Shown piece after piece: positions 43,392-53,019 of a DNA stretch of 64,000 nucleotides. The notes beneath the pieces are model-generated. The model did not search any database and was not told the origin of the DNA. It saw only the letters and a list, made by a program, of their open reading frames with translations. The stretch is taken from NCBI GenBank assembly GCA_015069695.1, contig JADCRZ010000006.1, positions 1-64,000 of the forward strand, read 5' to 3'. A program made the translations under genes and the position numbers. Position 1 is the first letter of the stretch; every line of letters starts with the position of its first letter. Origin of the DNA: Williamsia sp. GTDB lineage: Bacteria; Bacteroidota; Bacteroidia; Chitinophagales; Chitinophagaceae.

Positions 43392-43865
43392 TTAACCTTC
43401 ACTCATCTCCAGGCTGCTGGCGGTCAGTTCGATTGTTTCAATGGCAACTTCGGTAGAGGTGGCGCTGAAACTGGGGGCAGTCAACTTTGTAGGAAATGCG
43501 TCGATCACTTTCCACCTCACGATGGAGTCGCCGTTCTCATCACACAAATGAACGGTGATGTCTTTTTTGTCGACCCTGTTCAGCTGGATGCTGGTGATCC
43601 AGTTGTTCAGCACGGGCATGCTCTTGGCCTTTACATACCCTTTTTTCATGGTAATGGTAAGTGGCTTGGGTGCGCCGGGCATGTGCATGGTGTTCGGACC
43701 GGCTTTGCCGGGTGCCGTCTGGCTTTCGCTGTAATGGATGGGGTCCATGCTCATCTCCAGCCCGGAGACTTCGGAGAATGCCACGGTCGTTGAATCGATG
43801 TCAACTTTGTAGTTGTAGGCAGGCAAGGGATAGTCAGCTTTTATCTGATCTTTTGTCAAGGCCAT
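43392..43865 (-). CDS. Inner tube protein, main (Afp1-like)
   Basis: A 157-aa gp19-fold protein with FSEVSGLEMSMDPIHYSES, TITMKKGYVKAK, VHLCDENGDSIVRWKV and EVAIETIELTASSLEM. It directly follows the sheath gene (30 nt), the usual place of the major tube subunit. Hexamer rings of it should stack into the needle that carries cargo. It is about 40% like the next tube gene by eye, suggesting duplication. Confidence 0.9.
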   Translation of the reverse strand: MALTKDQIKADYPLPAYNYKVDIDSTTVAFSEVSGLEMSMDPIHYSESQTAPGKAGPNTMHMPGAPKPLTITMKKGYVKAKSMPVLNNWITSIQLNRVDKKDITVHLCDENGDSIVRWKVIDAFPTKLTAPSFSATSTEVAIETIELTASSLEMSEG

Positions 43866-43895
43866 GATAGGTATATTTAAAAGTTAGTAGATGGA

Positions 43896-45815
43896 TTATG
43901 CTTCCTGAAGTTTGTGGGAAAAACGAAGTACAATAAACTCGGCCGGCCGCACGGCTGCCACGCCGATCTCTACAATCATTCTTCCTTCCAGGATGTCTTG
44001 CTGGGTCATGGTAACGCCCAGGCCCACGTGCACGAAATAAGCCGCTTTGGGTGTTGAACCGGCCAGGGCCCCCTGTTGCCACAAACGGTACAGAAAGCTT
44101 TCGATCATGCCTTTTACCTTGAGCCAGGTGGTGGCCGTATTGGATTCGAACACGGCAAAATAAGAAGCTTTCTTGGTGGATTCTTCTATCATGTTGAACA
44201 GCCTGCGCACGTTCACGTATCTCCATTCGTTGTCGTTTCCGGCCAGGGTTCTCGCGCCCCATACCAGGGTTCCTTTTCCGATAAAGCCGCGTATGGCATT
44301 GATGGATTTACCGGTGTCATCCACGTTTAACCCTGTTTGCTCTTCGGTGCTGATCTTTACGGTGGGTGCGATCACCGAACTAAGCGCAACATTGGCGGGC
44401 GCTTTCCATACGCCCCGGTCGCGGTCAACGGCGGCATAAACCCCTGCCATAGCCGGTGATGGCGGCAGAATGATCCTTTGTTTGTTTATTTCCAGCTTGA
44501 TCGAATTATAGAGTGCTGTCTGGGTTTCGCTGATCGCGTCGAGCGTTGTACCGGTTTTTATATCAACCTGTTCTGTAACTTCTTTAAGTGCGGCCTCTCC
44601 ATTGTCCTGTAACGACAGGACAAAATATTTTTTCCAGGAAGCTGATAATTTATTCCAGGCATCCTGAACATTTTTCTGCGTCGAATCGGGAGGAAATACA
44701 ACAGTCAGTTTGTCGCCGGCAAAGGAAATATCCATAGCTGTTCCTGGTTCCCCTTTCTTTGCTTCGAACCCGAACTGTTTGTAAGTACTGCCGGAAAAAG
44801 AGATTGTGGAAAAATCCAGCACCTTACTATACTGACCGGTATTCCCCTTGTATCCTTGAAAGTCCAGTTCAGTAGTTTGTAAAGCCTTTACCTGTGCATT
44901 CCTTTTGTTCAATGGAACATCCATTTCAAATCCCTCTTTGTCTTGCACCCCGTTCCATGCCGCAACCACTTCTTCCCATTTTTGAGCAGGGGCATTGGGT
45001 GTCTTGGATTTGATAAGAACAGTCAGTTTATTGGAAACAATATCAACAGCGATTGAGTCATCAGTAGCTGTTTCAATTCTCACCTCGATTGCAGGTTTGT
45101 TGGTCGGCACTGCAGCGGCGGTGATCATCAACCCGCCCCATGAATAGTTGGGAAGCTCTACGGATACCTGCTTTTCATCATACAGGTAGTTCAGAGTTGT
45201 TTCCAGGTAAGGGTAGTAAGCTGCACCATAGCTCAGCTTTGAAGAATCGCCGCCGACACCGGTGCGAAATTCGCCTACGTTTGTCACATCAAAGATGCAA
45301 AACCTGTCCATCAGCTTCTGGCATTGTTGCAGCGCCCGGTCGCAAAGCGAAAAATAATCGGGATCGGGCAGGGTGGCAGCTTCTGATAAAATAATAAGTG
45401 TAGGCTCATCTTCCAGGAGCAGTGCATCGATGCCGGCTTCGAATGCGGCTGTTGTTTTGGTTTGGTAGGTACCCAGCGTAACGATATAGCAATCGCCGCC
45501 CCCGTTCCTGAAATAATGATCAAGCGAGTAGTAGAGATTGTGCTCGCCTTCAAGCGCCGCCTTTCTCACAACGGTCATGTTGTCGCTGTCGTGAATGGTC
45601 ACATCAAATCCGGCCAGAAGCGGGTAGCCGAACATGGTTTTGAATTCAAGAAAGCTGGCTATCCGGGTAGGAACATTGGTAAGCAGCTTGTTGTTATAAG
45701 TTACTTTCTCGGTATACCCTATAAAAACAGGGATTGCGGTCGCCACTTCTGCTACGGATGGTGGCAAGGTGGATATTTCTTCCACATACACATCGGGTGT
45801 TTTGTACACGGCCAT
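43896..45815 (-). CDS. Contractile sheath protein
   Basis: A 639-aa sheath subunit. ATG 45815 is chosen because MAVYKTPDVYVEEISTLPPS is the standard sheath N-terminus; the longer frame to 45953 overlaps the previous gene. The conserved C-terminus is present (GTLVWGARTLAG, WRYVNVRRLFNMIEESTKKA, GRMIVEIGVAAVRPAEFIVL). A large middle insertion makes it longer than phage sheaths. It is the only sheath gene in the window, where Afp and PVC carry three, so homopolymeric contraction is expected. Confidence 0.92.
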   Translation of the reverse strand: MAVYKTPDVYVEEISTLPPSVAEVATAIPVFIGYTEKVTYNNKLLTNVPTRIASFLEFKTMFGYPLLAGFDVTIHDSDNMTVVRKAALEGEHNLYYSLDHYFRNGGGDCYIVTLGTYQTKTTAAFEAGIDALLLEDEPTLIILSEAATLPDPDYFSLCDRALQQCQKLMDRFCIFDVTNVGEFRTGVGGDSSKLSYGAAYYPYLETTLNYLYDEKQVSVELPNYSWGGLMITAAAVPTNKPAIEVRIETATDDSIAVDIVSNKLTVLIKSKTPNAPAQKWEEVVAAWNGVQDKEGFEMDVPLNKRNAQVKALQTTELDFQGYKGNTGQYSKVLDFSTISFSGSTYKQFGFEAKKGEPGTAMDISFAGDKLTVVFPPDSTQKNVQDAWNKLSASWKKYFVLSLQDNGEAALKEVTEQVDIKTGTTLDAISETQTALYNSIKLEINKQRIILPPSPAMAGVYAAVDRDRGVWKAPANVALSSVIAPTVKISTEEQTGLNVDDTGKSINAIRGFIGKGTLVWGARTLAGNDNEWRYVNVRRLFNMIEESTKKASYFAVFESNTATTWLKVKGMIESFLYRLWQQGALAGSTPKAAYFVHVGLGVTMTQQDILEGRMIVEIGVAAVRPAEFIVLRFSHKLQEA

Positions 45816-45834
45816 GGATAACGTTTTTATGTTT

Positions 45835-46647
45835 TCAATTAAATGCCAGGTTGTTTGAGGCATCAAGCCTTGGTTGCCAGGTCCGCATGTTGATGATCTT
45901 GATGCCATTGTCTCCCAGGCCCGGGTTAGGCAGATGGGGCAGCAGCACGGCATCGTTGTTCATCAGCTGAACGTTTTTCACGCCCTTCTCCTGAAACTGT
46001 ATTTCACTTGCCGATACATACAGCGATACGCGGGCATCCGGAAAAAGATCCATCAGCGACTTCGCCACCCCGTCCGGCAGGCCGGCCACTGCTTGAAAGC
46101 TGGCAACGCTGCTGGAAATTGAATAGGCTGCAGGCGGGTTTTCAGCCGGCTTGTCCATGAGCAGGTAGTATTTCCATATACAACCGGCTGCATCAAAAGG
46201 CAATAAGAACCGGGTACCGGCCAACCCCCTGTTGTAGATGGCAAGCAACCCGACCAACCGCTTCCCGGTTGTCCGGTCCTGAACGGACGGGTTGGGAACA
46301 GAAGACCGGTAAAGCGTGTCTGACATGTCTCCGGATGGAAGCTTGTTGGAAAAAAAATAAATCTCATCCGGCCATTTTTGGGGCTGTTGCGTGTATGCTG
46401 CAAAATCCGGATCGTTTGCGCAGATATAAAAATCAAATGCAGTGTCTGTATCTTTCCATACAGGACCATCCTGGATGTCTGCAGGCCAAACAAGCCCATC
46501 TGCTTCATGGGTCTGCTTGTACAGCAGACCAGTTTTTCTCAGCAGCCGGGTACAGTCCGGTGTTGGCTCCACAGAAAGGGCATTGCATTTTCCATTGCTG
46601 AAATAGCTGTGTTGAACAGTGACAGAAAAAAGCAGTTGTGGCTTCAT
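45835..46647 (-). CDS. Unknown protein between cap and sheath genes
   Basis: A 270-aa protein with no signal peptide or membrane segment. It looks like two related beta domains in tandem (MKPQLLFSVTVQHSYFSNGK C.. in the first; KYYLLMDKPAENPPAAYSI, IQFQEKGVKNVQL in the second) and ends with RTWQPRLDASNNLAFN. It is spaced 1 nt from the DUF4255 cap gene and 19 nt from the sheath, so co-translation is likely. It could be an extra cap or sheath-collar protein. I do not recognise the family. Confidence 0.65.
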   Translation of the reverse strand: MKPQLLFSVTVQHSYFSNGKCNALSVEPTPDCTRLLRKTGLLYKQTHEADGLVWPADIQDGPVWKDTDTAFDFYICANDPDFAAYTQQPQKWPDEIYFFSNKLPSGDMSDTLYRSSVPNPSVQDRTTGKRLVGLLAIYNRGLAGTRFLLPFDAAGCIWKYYLLMDKPAENPPAAYSISSSVASFQAVAGLPDGVAKSLMDLFPDARVSLYVSASEIQFQEKGVKNVQLMNNDAVLLPHLPNPGLGDNGIKIINMRTWQPRLDASNNLAFN

Positions 46648-46648
46648 G

Positions 46649-47218
46649 TTATTTTCCTTGTATGCTGCCTTCCGGTTTGGTTACAGTATGTACAATCTCA
46701 AACGACTCATCATCCTGAAACGCAATAATGCCAACTTTATATGACACCGATGGTATATACGCTGACCTGAGAGCACTCCATATTTCGTTTTGCTGTGATA
46801 CAGGCAGTGTGATCAGTTCAATCTTAAGCCTGTCGATTTCAGGATCCAGTTCAGGTGTATTGCTATGATCCAGCAATTGATTGCGCTGAAAGAATTTTAT
46901 GATCAATGACAGTGACCGCAGTGATTGTTTGTAGTCTGCAAACCTGCAAACAAAAAGCACCAGCAGGTTAATACAAATGGTAGGATTGATATGCGTTTTC
47001 AGGCCGTTCGCAATTTTGCCTTCAAACCTGTCAGCCTGCCTGAGCGATTTGTCTTCCTCCACATTAACCAGGATGGGCGCGACTTTGTTAACCGGGATGG
47101 ACAGGTTGTCTGCCTGGCTGTTATCAACAAATGCCACCACATCTTGTGAAGTACCGGTTTTGAATTTAAAATAACTGTTCAGCCTCTCCAGCAACAAAGT
47201 CAATACGTCGTCGATCAT
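46649..47218 (-). CDS. DUF4255 tail-terminator/cap protein (Afp16-like)
   Basis: A 189-aa protein starting at ATG 47218 (MIDDVLTLLLERLNSYF), the typical DUF4255 start; the extra 21 residues of the longer frame are not family-like. Other features are APILVNVEEDKSLRQ, NLLVLFVCRF YKQSLRSLS and WSALRSAYIPSVSYKVGI. In Afp/PVC the homologue caps tube and sheath at the far end and ends elongation. It is the first gene of the minus-strand structural operon, 175 nt downstream of the expected start site from promoter C. Confidence 0.88.
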   Translation of the reverse strand: MIDDVLTLLLERLNSYFKFKTGTSQDVVAFVDNSQADNLSIPVNKVAPILVNVEEDKSLRQADRFEGKIANGLKTHINPTICINLLVLFVCRFADYKQSLRSLSLIIKFFQRNQLLDHSNTPELDPEIDRLKIELITLPVSQQNEIWSALRSAYIPSVSYKVGIIAFQDDESFEIVHTVTKPEGSIQGK

Positions 47219-47399
47219 ATAAGTCAGTTGGTTGATGCGGATCCCTCTAAAAGGAAATCTACTCTGTTCTTTTATATACAAACTTCAAGGGTATAGGCAG
47301 ATGGTGTGCAGAGATTATGTACGCTGAGGTTGTAAACAGTTGCAATAAACCCTGGGAAAAAACATACCACCAGAGATCTGATAGGGAGGATTGATACAG

Positions 47400-47452
47400 C
47401 AAATCTATCTTAAGAATTTCAACAAGTCAATCCCCCAGATTGGGGGATTTTT
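47400..47452 (-). promoter_or_regulatory. Promoter-operator C, eCIS structural operon
   Basis: Minus strand: AAAAATCCCCCA, ATC, TGGGGGAT (47452-47430), then 22 nt, then TAGATTTG (47407-47400). The first A lies directly after the stop codon of the outer-membrane protein gene, so the TIR-nSTAND operon runs straight into it and read-through into the eCIS operon is possible. The T-run of the palindrome lies on the non-transcribed side, which argues against a terminator. Confidence 0.65.
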
Positions 47453-49300
47453 TTAAAAATCGTATACAAATCCCAGGCTCACTCCATAAGCACTGTAATT
47501 CGATTTTGCATTTCCTTTGTAGATCGATTGGTATTCATCGGTCGTTCTGTCGATCGGCTTGTACTTTGTTTTAGCAGGCAGATAGGAGGCGTACACGATA
47601 TGCGGTCCCAGTTTAATGGTTAAGCCTTCTGAAACTTTGTAATGAAAATCTATATTCAGGTTTGCAGCAACGGCAAAGCGCGTCATGTCCTGATTTCCGT
47701 TAAAAGGTTTGTCGCTGGCGAAATCCAGGTATGAAAGTCCGCCGGGGGCAAGATATTTGATCGAATCTAGCTTGTTAAAAATATCATTGGGGGCATTGGG
47801 GGAATTGTTTCCGGCCAAGCGGTTTCTATCCCTGATATAGGCTGAAGTAAAATAAATATTATAGGGAGAACTGGAATCGTAGACAAGTGAATACCCATTT
47901 AACTGGTACAAGCCACCGAAATCGATAATAGCATTGTAATAGGAAGTATTGCGGAAAACCATCAGCGATGGACCGGCGCGCAGGTTCAGCACCAGTTTGT
48001 GGTTTTTATCCAGGTTCGACCTGAAGTTGAACATCACCGGCAAATTGAAAATGCCATACTTGATTTCCTCTATTTTTTTCCATTTACCATCAACCGTTCC
48101 TCCCCCTTTAATCGTGATTTGCCTGCGGTAATCCTGGATGCCGTCTGATGTCCTGTAAGTGTATACAATGGAGTCTTCTAACCAATAATCTGCACTCACT
48201 GCTGAATAAGTAAGTCCGATGGAAATCCCGATCCGTTTTCTTTTTTGCCCGAAGTAATGGGTAAAGCTTCCTCCTCCATATACCGCCAGCCGGTTGCCCG
48301 GATTTCTCAATGTTCCTTTGTTAAAAAGCACTGGGTTTGCGTCTACAGCATTTGCGCCCCCATAAAGGTATCCGAGTCCTTCGGGCCCGGGCAAGGCGAT
48401 ATTTACCGGACCCGACTGCAGACCGAAAAATCCTTCGAAGCTGTTTTTTGTCAGGAAGTAAGCAGCAGGACAGCCATGGTTTCTGGCATCTCCGTAAGTA
48501 ACCTTGCATTTGTCTGATCCGTCTGCCACGCCGTCCAGATCGGAATCGGGCTTTCCGTTTGCTGTAAAATCACCGGGTTTATTTTTCAGGCTGTCGTCCT
48601 GGTCTAGAACCGCGTCCTTGTCGGCATCATTGATGCACACCACTTCATTTGCCAGGCTTTTAATGCTTGTGATGAGCACTGCGGAGTCCGGCCCGAAGCT
48701 CATTGTAACAAGCACGGTATTAAAAGATTGAAACGCATAAATTGCCTGCGGATTCTGCGCCGCTTTTTCTTTCAGGTTTGACACCATTTTTAATGAATCG
48801 TTCTTGCCTTCGAAGCCAATTGTGCGGCCGCCCAGCACCTCATTCACGTAATCATCCGTCAGTACATACTGTCTTGTTTTTTGAACAACAACCCTTCTTC
48901 CCAACCTGTACTGGATATTTCTCCGATCGGCCATATTGGAATCAATGACGGATACGCTGTCGATTACAAGGCTTCTGACCTGCAGGGCCACATCGTGCGC
49001 ATACACATCAAATGATTTTGGCCCGGCCTCCTTCTGTACCTGGTAAGCACCTGATCTTTTCTGCGCATCGTACAGGAAGAAAACATTGAAGTCGTCGTCA
49101 ATGGTTGCTCCTGGAGCAAAAAAGCTTTTGAACCTGTTGTAAACTTTTATATCGGTTTCATTGCTGCTGTCGACCCCCAGCGTCCAGGAGCCGATCAGCT
49201 CATTGAGCACGCTTCTGGCCGTTGAGTCAACGGTTGCTTTGGACTGGGCAAACGCAAAAACAGGAAACAACATGCAGATCCATCCTATTGTGTGTTTCAT
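47453..49300 (-). CDS. Outer-membrane barrel protein with thrombospondin-3-like repeats
   Basis: A 615-aa exported protein; ATG 49300 gives the signal peptide MKHTIGWICMLFPVFAFAQ. Residues to about 230 are an unknown domain, then calcium-binding acidic repeats (DADKDAVLDQDDSL, NGKPDSDLDGVADGSDKC), then about 300 residues of alternating amphipathic strands ending in VSLGFVYDF, typical of a beta-barrel. It is not an OmpA-type protein, since no peptidoglycan-binding end is seen. Last gene of the TIR operon, 10 nt after the Ig-repeat gene. Probably an anchor or partner of that protein at the cell surface. Confidence 0.75.
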   Translation of the reverse strand: MKHTIGWICMLFPVFAFAQSKATVDSTARSVLNELIGSWTLGVDSSNETDIKVYNRFKSFFAPGATIDDDFNVFFLYDAQKRSGAYQVQKEAGPKSFDVYAHDVALQVRSLVIDSVSVIDSNMADRRNIQYRLGRRVVVQKTRQYVLTDDYVNEVLGGRTIGFEGKNDSLKMVSNLKEKAAQNPQAIYAFQSFNTVLVTMSFGPDSAVLITSIKSLANEVVCINDADKDAVLDQDDSLKNKPGDFTANGKPDSDLDGVADGSDKCKVTYGDARNHGCPAAYFLTKNSFEGFFGLQSGPVNIALPGPEGLGYLYGGANAVDANPVLFNKGTLRNPGNRLAVYGGGSFTHYFGQKRKRIGISIGLTYSAVSADYWLEDSIVYTYRTSDGIQDYRRQITIKGGGTVDGKWKKIEEIKYGIFNLPVMFNFRSNLDKNHKLVLNLRAGPSLMVFRNTSYYNAIIDFGGLYQLNGYSLVYDSSSPYNIYFTSAYIRDRNRLAGNNSPNAPNDIFNKLDSIKYLAPGGLSYLDFASDKPFNGNQDMTRFAVAANLNIDFHYKVSEGLTIKLGPHIVYASYLPAKTKYKPIDRTTDEYQSIYKGNAKSNYSAYGVSLGFVYDF

Positions 49301-49310
49301 AACCGGAGGT

Positions 49311-52300
49311 TTAATTGGTAATGACAAAGCGGGTAACAGCCGTTTTCAGCTCACCGCTTTGCAGCGTCAGGAAGTATACACCGCCGGGTAAGTTACCCGC
49401 ACTGAAAACTTCCGTGATGGAGGGCGCAGCTTTGACAAAGCTTTTGGCAAACACCAACCGCCCCACCGCATCATGAATTTGGGCTTCGATCTTGCCGGAG
49501 ATGTCCCCGCTTACTGCAAGCTTGAAAGATCCCTTGTTTGGATTGGGTATGAGCTGCACCTTGATGGTATCCGAAACAGGTGTGATGGTTATTACCCGGT
49601 TGCCGCGGTATTTTCCATAATAAACACGGGTGTAACATGATTCATTGTTCTGCAGCTGTACCCAGAAAGCATTATGTGCAGTATCCAGTACATGATTCAC
49701 CTGATCTATAAGGTTGGAAGGCGGCACAAAGTACTGATAGATCTGCCCCGGAAGAGGCACCGAACGGCCATAGATGGTGTCGATACCGGGTGAAAGCCGG
49801 ATAATGGGATCGTACCCCCATTGGTATCCTTTTAGTGACCTGTCAGGATAAATAAGCAGGTTACTGTTAAACAGCTGTATACGCTGTGAAGTTATTTTTT
49901 GGCCGGTACCAACGGCCACTACCTGGGTAGCGGTGTTTGTACAGGTTGTTGTGGTGTTGGAGTCAGTAAGTTTGATGATATAACTGCCGGCATTGTCAAA
50001 GTTGATCACGGTAGCGGAATCCTGTGGTCTTTTGATGGTTACGCCATTCTGAGCAAGTTGATCCACTCTTTGGTAAGTCCACAAGTATGCGAGGTTTGTC
50101 ACGGGCGTGTTAACATGAAAATCAACATTCTCATATCCCTGGCATACACTCAGCGGATTGCCATCGGCGTACCGCGACAGCGATGTGAAGCTTGGTTTAG
50201 GTGGTGAGGGTTTGACCGTAATTGTAAATCTCATGCTGTCTTTGCTTGGGCAGCCGGCGTCCTTTGTTGTAGCAAAGACGGCTACGTTGGATGAGATATT
50301 AGCGTTTGTACTGTTCTGTGCAACAAAAGGAAGAAGGAGTCCACTTCCGGTGCTATCCTGCAGGCCAATACTTGTGTTGCTGTTTTTCCAGGTATACAAC
50401 AAATCGGGAGTAGCGCTGCTGAAATTGATGCCTGGTACAGAGGCCGAGCTGCAATACTCAGGAACAGAAACCTTATCGATGACCGGTGTGGGATTTACTG
50501 TTACCTTTATGGAATCGGTACCCGGGCAATCTTTGCCGACAGAAAGAGTAAATCTGTACGTGACTACGATCGGCTGTGTGCCGGTATTGACAAGCGAATC
50601 AATGATCACAGCACCATCACCGGTTGATTTGGCGAAGCCAATGCCTGTTGCCGGCTCTCTTCTCCAACTAAATCCTGTGCCGCTAACTGAGCTCTCTACC
50701 GGGTACCTGAATGTTGGCGTACTGCAAATACTCGTATCCTTTCTGCCTGTAAGATAAGGAGCCGACAGCACGGTGATCTTGAACGACCTTCCGGTGCCCT
50801 TGCAAACGCCGGAACCATTTTTTATGCCGGAAGTGACCGTGATGTTGGCTGTAATTGCATCCTTTCTATCATTTTTTGCAACAAAGGGAGGAATATTTCC
50901 CGCTCCGATGCTGTCACGCATGCCGATCGCTTTTGTGTCGCTTATCCAGTTAAATAATGCACCAGGAATAGTGGGCGTAAAAATAACGCCCGGCATAAGG
51001 GTTGATCTGCAGTATACAGAGTCCCCGATCGAATCGATGACCAGGGTAGGATTTACGGTGAGCTTTACAGAATCAATGGCCGCACATCCTGATTTATCAG
51101 AAAAAGCAAGCTTATAGAGGGTTTCCCGCAGTTCTTTAACTGTGTTGTAGAACGTTTCATTAATGGAGGTGCTGCTCGAAGAGTCTGCTGGGTTGCCAAG
51201 GCCATCAACAAAATTTCTCACCCATTTGAATGTTTCTATATTATCAGGTAATTTTATCTCGTACCTAAAGGGAGTACTATCGCATACAGCTTGATTCCTG
51301 TTCAGTTCCACCAATGCAGGCAAAGGCTTCACCGTCACATTCACGTTAGTTATGGTTGTAGCACACCCCAAGCTATCTGACAAGGTAAATTTATAAATCA
51401 CCTCTCTAGAAACAGAACCATTGTTATGAAGCGTTTCTCTGACGTCAGGACCTATCCCGCTGCCAGGCCGGTTGGTGATGCCCTCGACCGAATCTCTTGC
51501 CCATTTGAAACTGATTCCGTTCGTATAGCTGCTGGCTTTATAGGTGAATAGCTGATCGCTGCAAATGCTTGTATCGCTGGTGCTCGTGAGAAGTGCTGAA
51601 GGAAGCACCGTAATCCTGAACGTTCTGGCTGTACCGCTGCACGACATATTGGAGCTATTCTTTATCAAGGGAAGAATCTTTATATCGGCCTTCAAAGAAT
51701 CCTTTGTATCGTTCTTCGTACTAAACTGGATAGTATCTCCGCTTCCGTCGACTGGCAGACCAATGTTTGTGTTGTTGTTTGTCCACTCAAAGGTTGTGCC
51801 GGGAGAACTGCTCCTGAACTTGATGGCGGGTGTCTGGATCGATTTGCAGAATACAAAATCAGGGATCGAATCGACGGCCGGGGAAGGCATTACGGTCAGC
51901 TTTATTGAATCGTACGAATCACATCGGCCATCAAACAGCTTAACCCTGTATGTAACCACTTGGGGCCGCGAACTCCAGTTATAAAGTATATCATTAACAA
52001 AAAAATGGTCCGTCGCACCTGGCACCTTGCTTGTAACGCTATCAGCGGCGTCTCTCACCCACTTATAACTTACTATGTTACCCTGGCTTTTCGGCTCATA
52101 ATAAAACCCTGCATTGTTGCATATACTGAAAATTTTATCACCCGACAGCGATGCTTCCTGCGAAACAACAACATTTACTATTTGCTGCACCTGGCTGCTG
52201 CATGCATTGCTATCCCTGACGGATTCCAGCTTATACTGGACTTTGCCGGGCTTGTTTGTCGGGATGCTGACAGTGGCTGAATACTGGGTCTTATCCAGGG

Positions 52301-53018
52301 TATCGGTCTTGAGGATTTGCATCAGGCTATTGTCTACAGTATACGTAAATGTATAGGGGGGCGCCTTGGGCATGCCCTCCGGACTGGTGCCTGTAAATTT
52401 GATTACCTGGTCAGATGCGTCCTTGCATACGGTATCCGGGTAGTTGATAGATACCCCCGGCAAAGGATTCACAACCACCGTTACCGAGGATGTTGCGCTG
52501 CAGCCGTTAAGCCCTTTTACGGTCACTTCATAGGAGGCGGTTTTTTGAGGAGCTATATAGATCGGATTCTGGTAGGAGCCGGGTTCCCATGAGATGGTAT
52601 CAGCACCCCGCGCCGTGGCCAGGAGCAGGGTAGAATCGCCGTAGCATATAGTTGCAGGACGTGCCCGGATGTCAATAGCCGGCGGGTTTTTATCTGCAGT
52701 AATGATCGTGGAATGTGATGTTGTGCACAGCGGACCATCAGGATTGTCCGGGTTGATACCCGTTACCTGAACAATATAAGTTCCAGAATCTGAAACCTCC
52801 AGTGTTGAGGTGGTAGAAAGCGTTGCATTGTTTCCTGTTTTTTTCCAGGCATACGTAATGAATCCTTCCGTTGCATGAAGGGTGATTTTTTCATTCTTAC
52901 AGTTCAGCTGAGAGGTACCTGTGTTTGTTGAGATAGTTACCAGGCAACTCTGTGCAGATAAACGGCCGGTAGCGAGCAGCAGGCAAACCTGAAGAAGTAA
53001 GCAGTACAGTTTTCTCAT
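49311..53018 (-). CDS. T9SS-exported Ig/PKD-like repeat protein
   Basis: A 1235-aa secreted protein starting at ATG 53018 (MRKLYCLLLQVCLLLATGRL SAQ). It is built of many beta-sandwich repeats with linkers like VTVNPTPVIDSI and repeated CS..YTW or CSSASVPGINF segments, and contains many paired Cys. The C-terminus (LIPNPNKGSFKLAVSG.., GGVYFLTLQSGE) is a type A sorting domain for type IX secretion, so the protein reaches the outer surface. It is a giant stalk-like protein, plausibly an adhesin or contact sensor. It sits between the nSTAND NTPase gene (1 nt) and the outer-membrane protein gene (10 nt). Confidence 0.85.
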   Translation of the reverse strand: MRKLYCLLLQVCLLLATGRLSAQSCLVTISTNTGTSQLNCKNEKITLHATEGFITYAWKKTGNNATLSTTSTLEVSDSGTYIVQVTGINPDNPDGPLCTTSHSTIITADKNPPAIDIRARPATICYGDSTLLLATARGADTISWEPGSYQNPIYIAPQKTASYEVTVKGLNGCSATSSVTVVVNPLPGVSINYPDTVCKDASDQVIKFTGTSPEGMPKAPPYTFTYTVDNSLMQILKTDTLDKTQYSATVSIPTNKPGKVQYKLESVRDSNACSSQVQQIVNVVVSQEASLSGDKIFSICNNAGFYYEPKSQGNIVSYKWVRDAADSVTSKVPGATDHFFVNDILYNWSSRPQVVTYRVKLFDGRCDSYDSIKLTVMPSPAVDSIPDFVFCKSIQTPAIKFRSSSPGTTFEWTNNNTNIGLPVDGSGDTIQFSTKNDTKDSLKADIKILPLIKNSSNMSCSGTARTFRITVLPSALLTSTSDTSICSDQLFTYKASSYTNGISFKWARDSVEGITNRPGSGIGPDVRETLHNNGSVSREVIYKFTLSDSLGCATTITNVNVTVKPLPALVELNRNQAVCDSTPFRYEIKLPDNIETFKWVRNFVDGLGNPADSSSSTSINETFYNTVKELRETLYKLAFSDKSGCAAIDSVKLTVNPTLVIDSIGDSVYCRSTLMPGVIFTPTIPGALFNWISDTKAIGMRDSIGAGNIPPFVAKNDRKDAITANITVTSGIKNGSGVCKGTGRSFKITVLSAPYLTGRKDTSICSTPTFRYPVESSVSGTGFSWRREPATGIGFAKSTGDGAVIIDSLVNTGTQPIVVTYRFTLSVGKDCPGTDSIKVTVNPTPVIDKVSVPEYCSSASVPGINFSSATPDLLYTWKNSNTSIGLQDSTGSGLLLPFVAQNSTNANISSNVAVFATTKDAGCPSKDSMRFTITVKPSPPKPSFTSLSRYADGNPLSVCQGYENVDFHVNTPVTNLAYLWTYQRVDQLAQNGVTIKRPQDSATVINFDNAGSYIIKLTDSNTTTTCTNTATQVVAVGTGQKITSQRIQLFNSNLLIYPDRSLKGYQWGYDPIIRLSPGIDTIYGRSVPLPGQIYQYFVPPSNLIDQVNHVLDTAHNAFWVQLQNNESCYTRVYYGKYRGNRVITITPVSDTIKVQLIPNPNKGSFKLAVSGDISGKIEAQIHDAVGRLVFAKSFVKAAPSITEVFSAGNLPGGVYFLTLQSGELKTAVTRFVITN

Positions 53019-53019
53019 C

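Noticed and set aside
45815-45953. N-terminal extension of the sheath
   Set aside because: It overlaps the upstream gene in another frame and is Cys-rich. MAVYKTPDVYVEEIS at 45815 is the normal sheath start.
20767-47218. Type VI secretion system or prophage tail
   Set aside because: There is no TssJ/L/M membrane complex, ClpV or TssB/C split sheath, and no capsid, portal, terminase or integrase. DUF4157, DUF4255, DUF5908 and the CIS tape measure point to an eCIS.
47430-47452. The palindromes A-D as simple intrinsic terminators
   Set aside because: Their T-run lies on the strand opposite to the downstream gene's transcription, and each has a TAnnTTTG-type box at a fixed 21-22 nt distance. 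Site C touches a stop codon, but no U-tract follows the stem in that direction.
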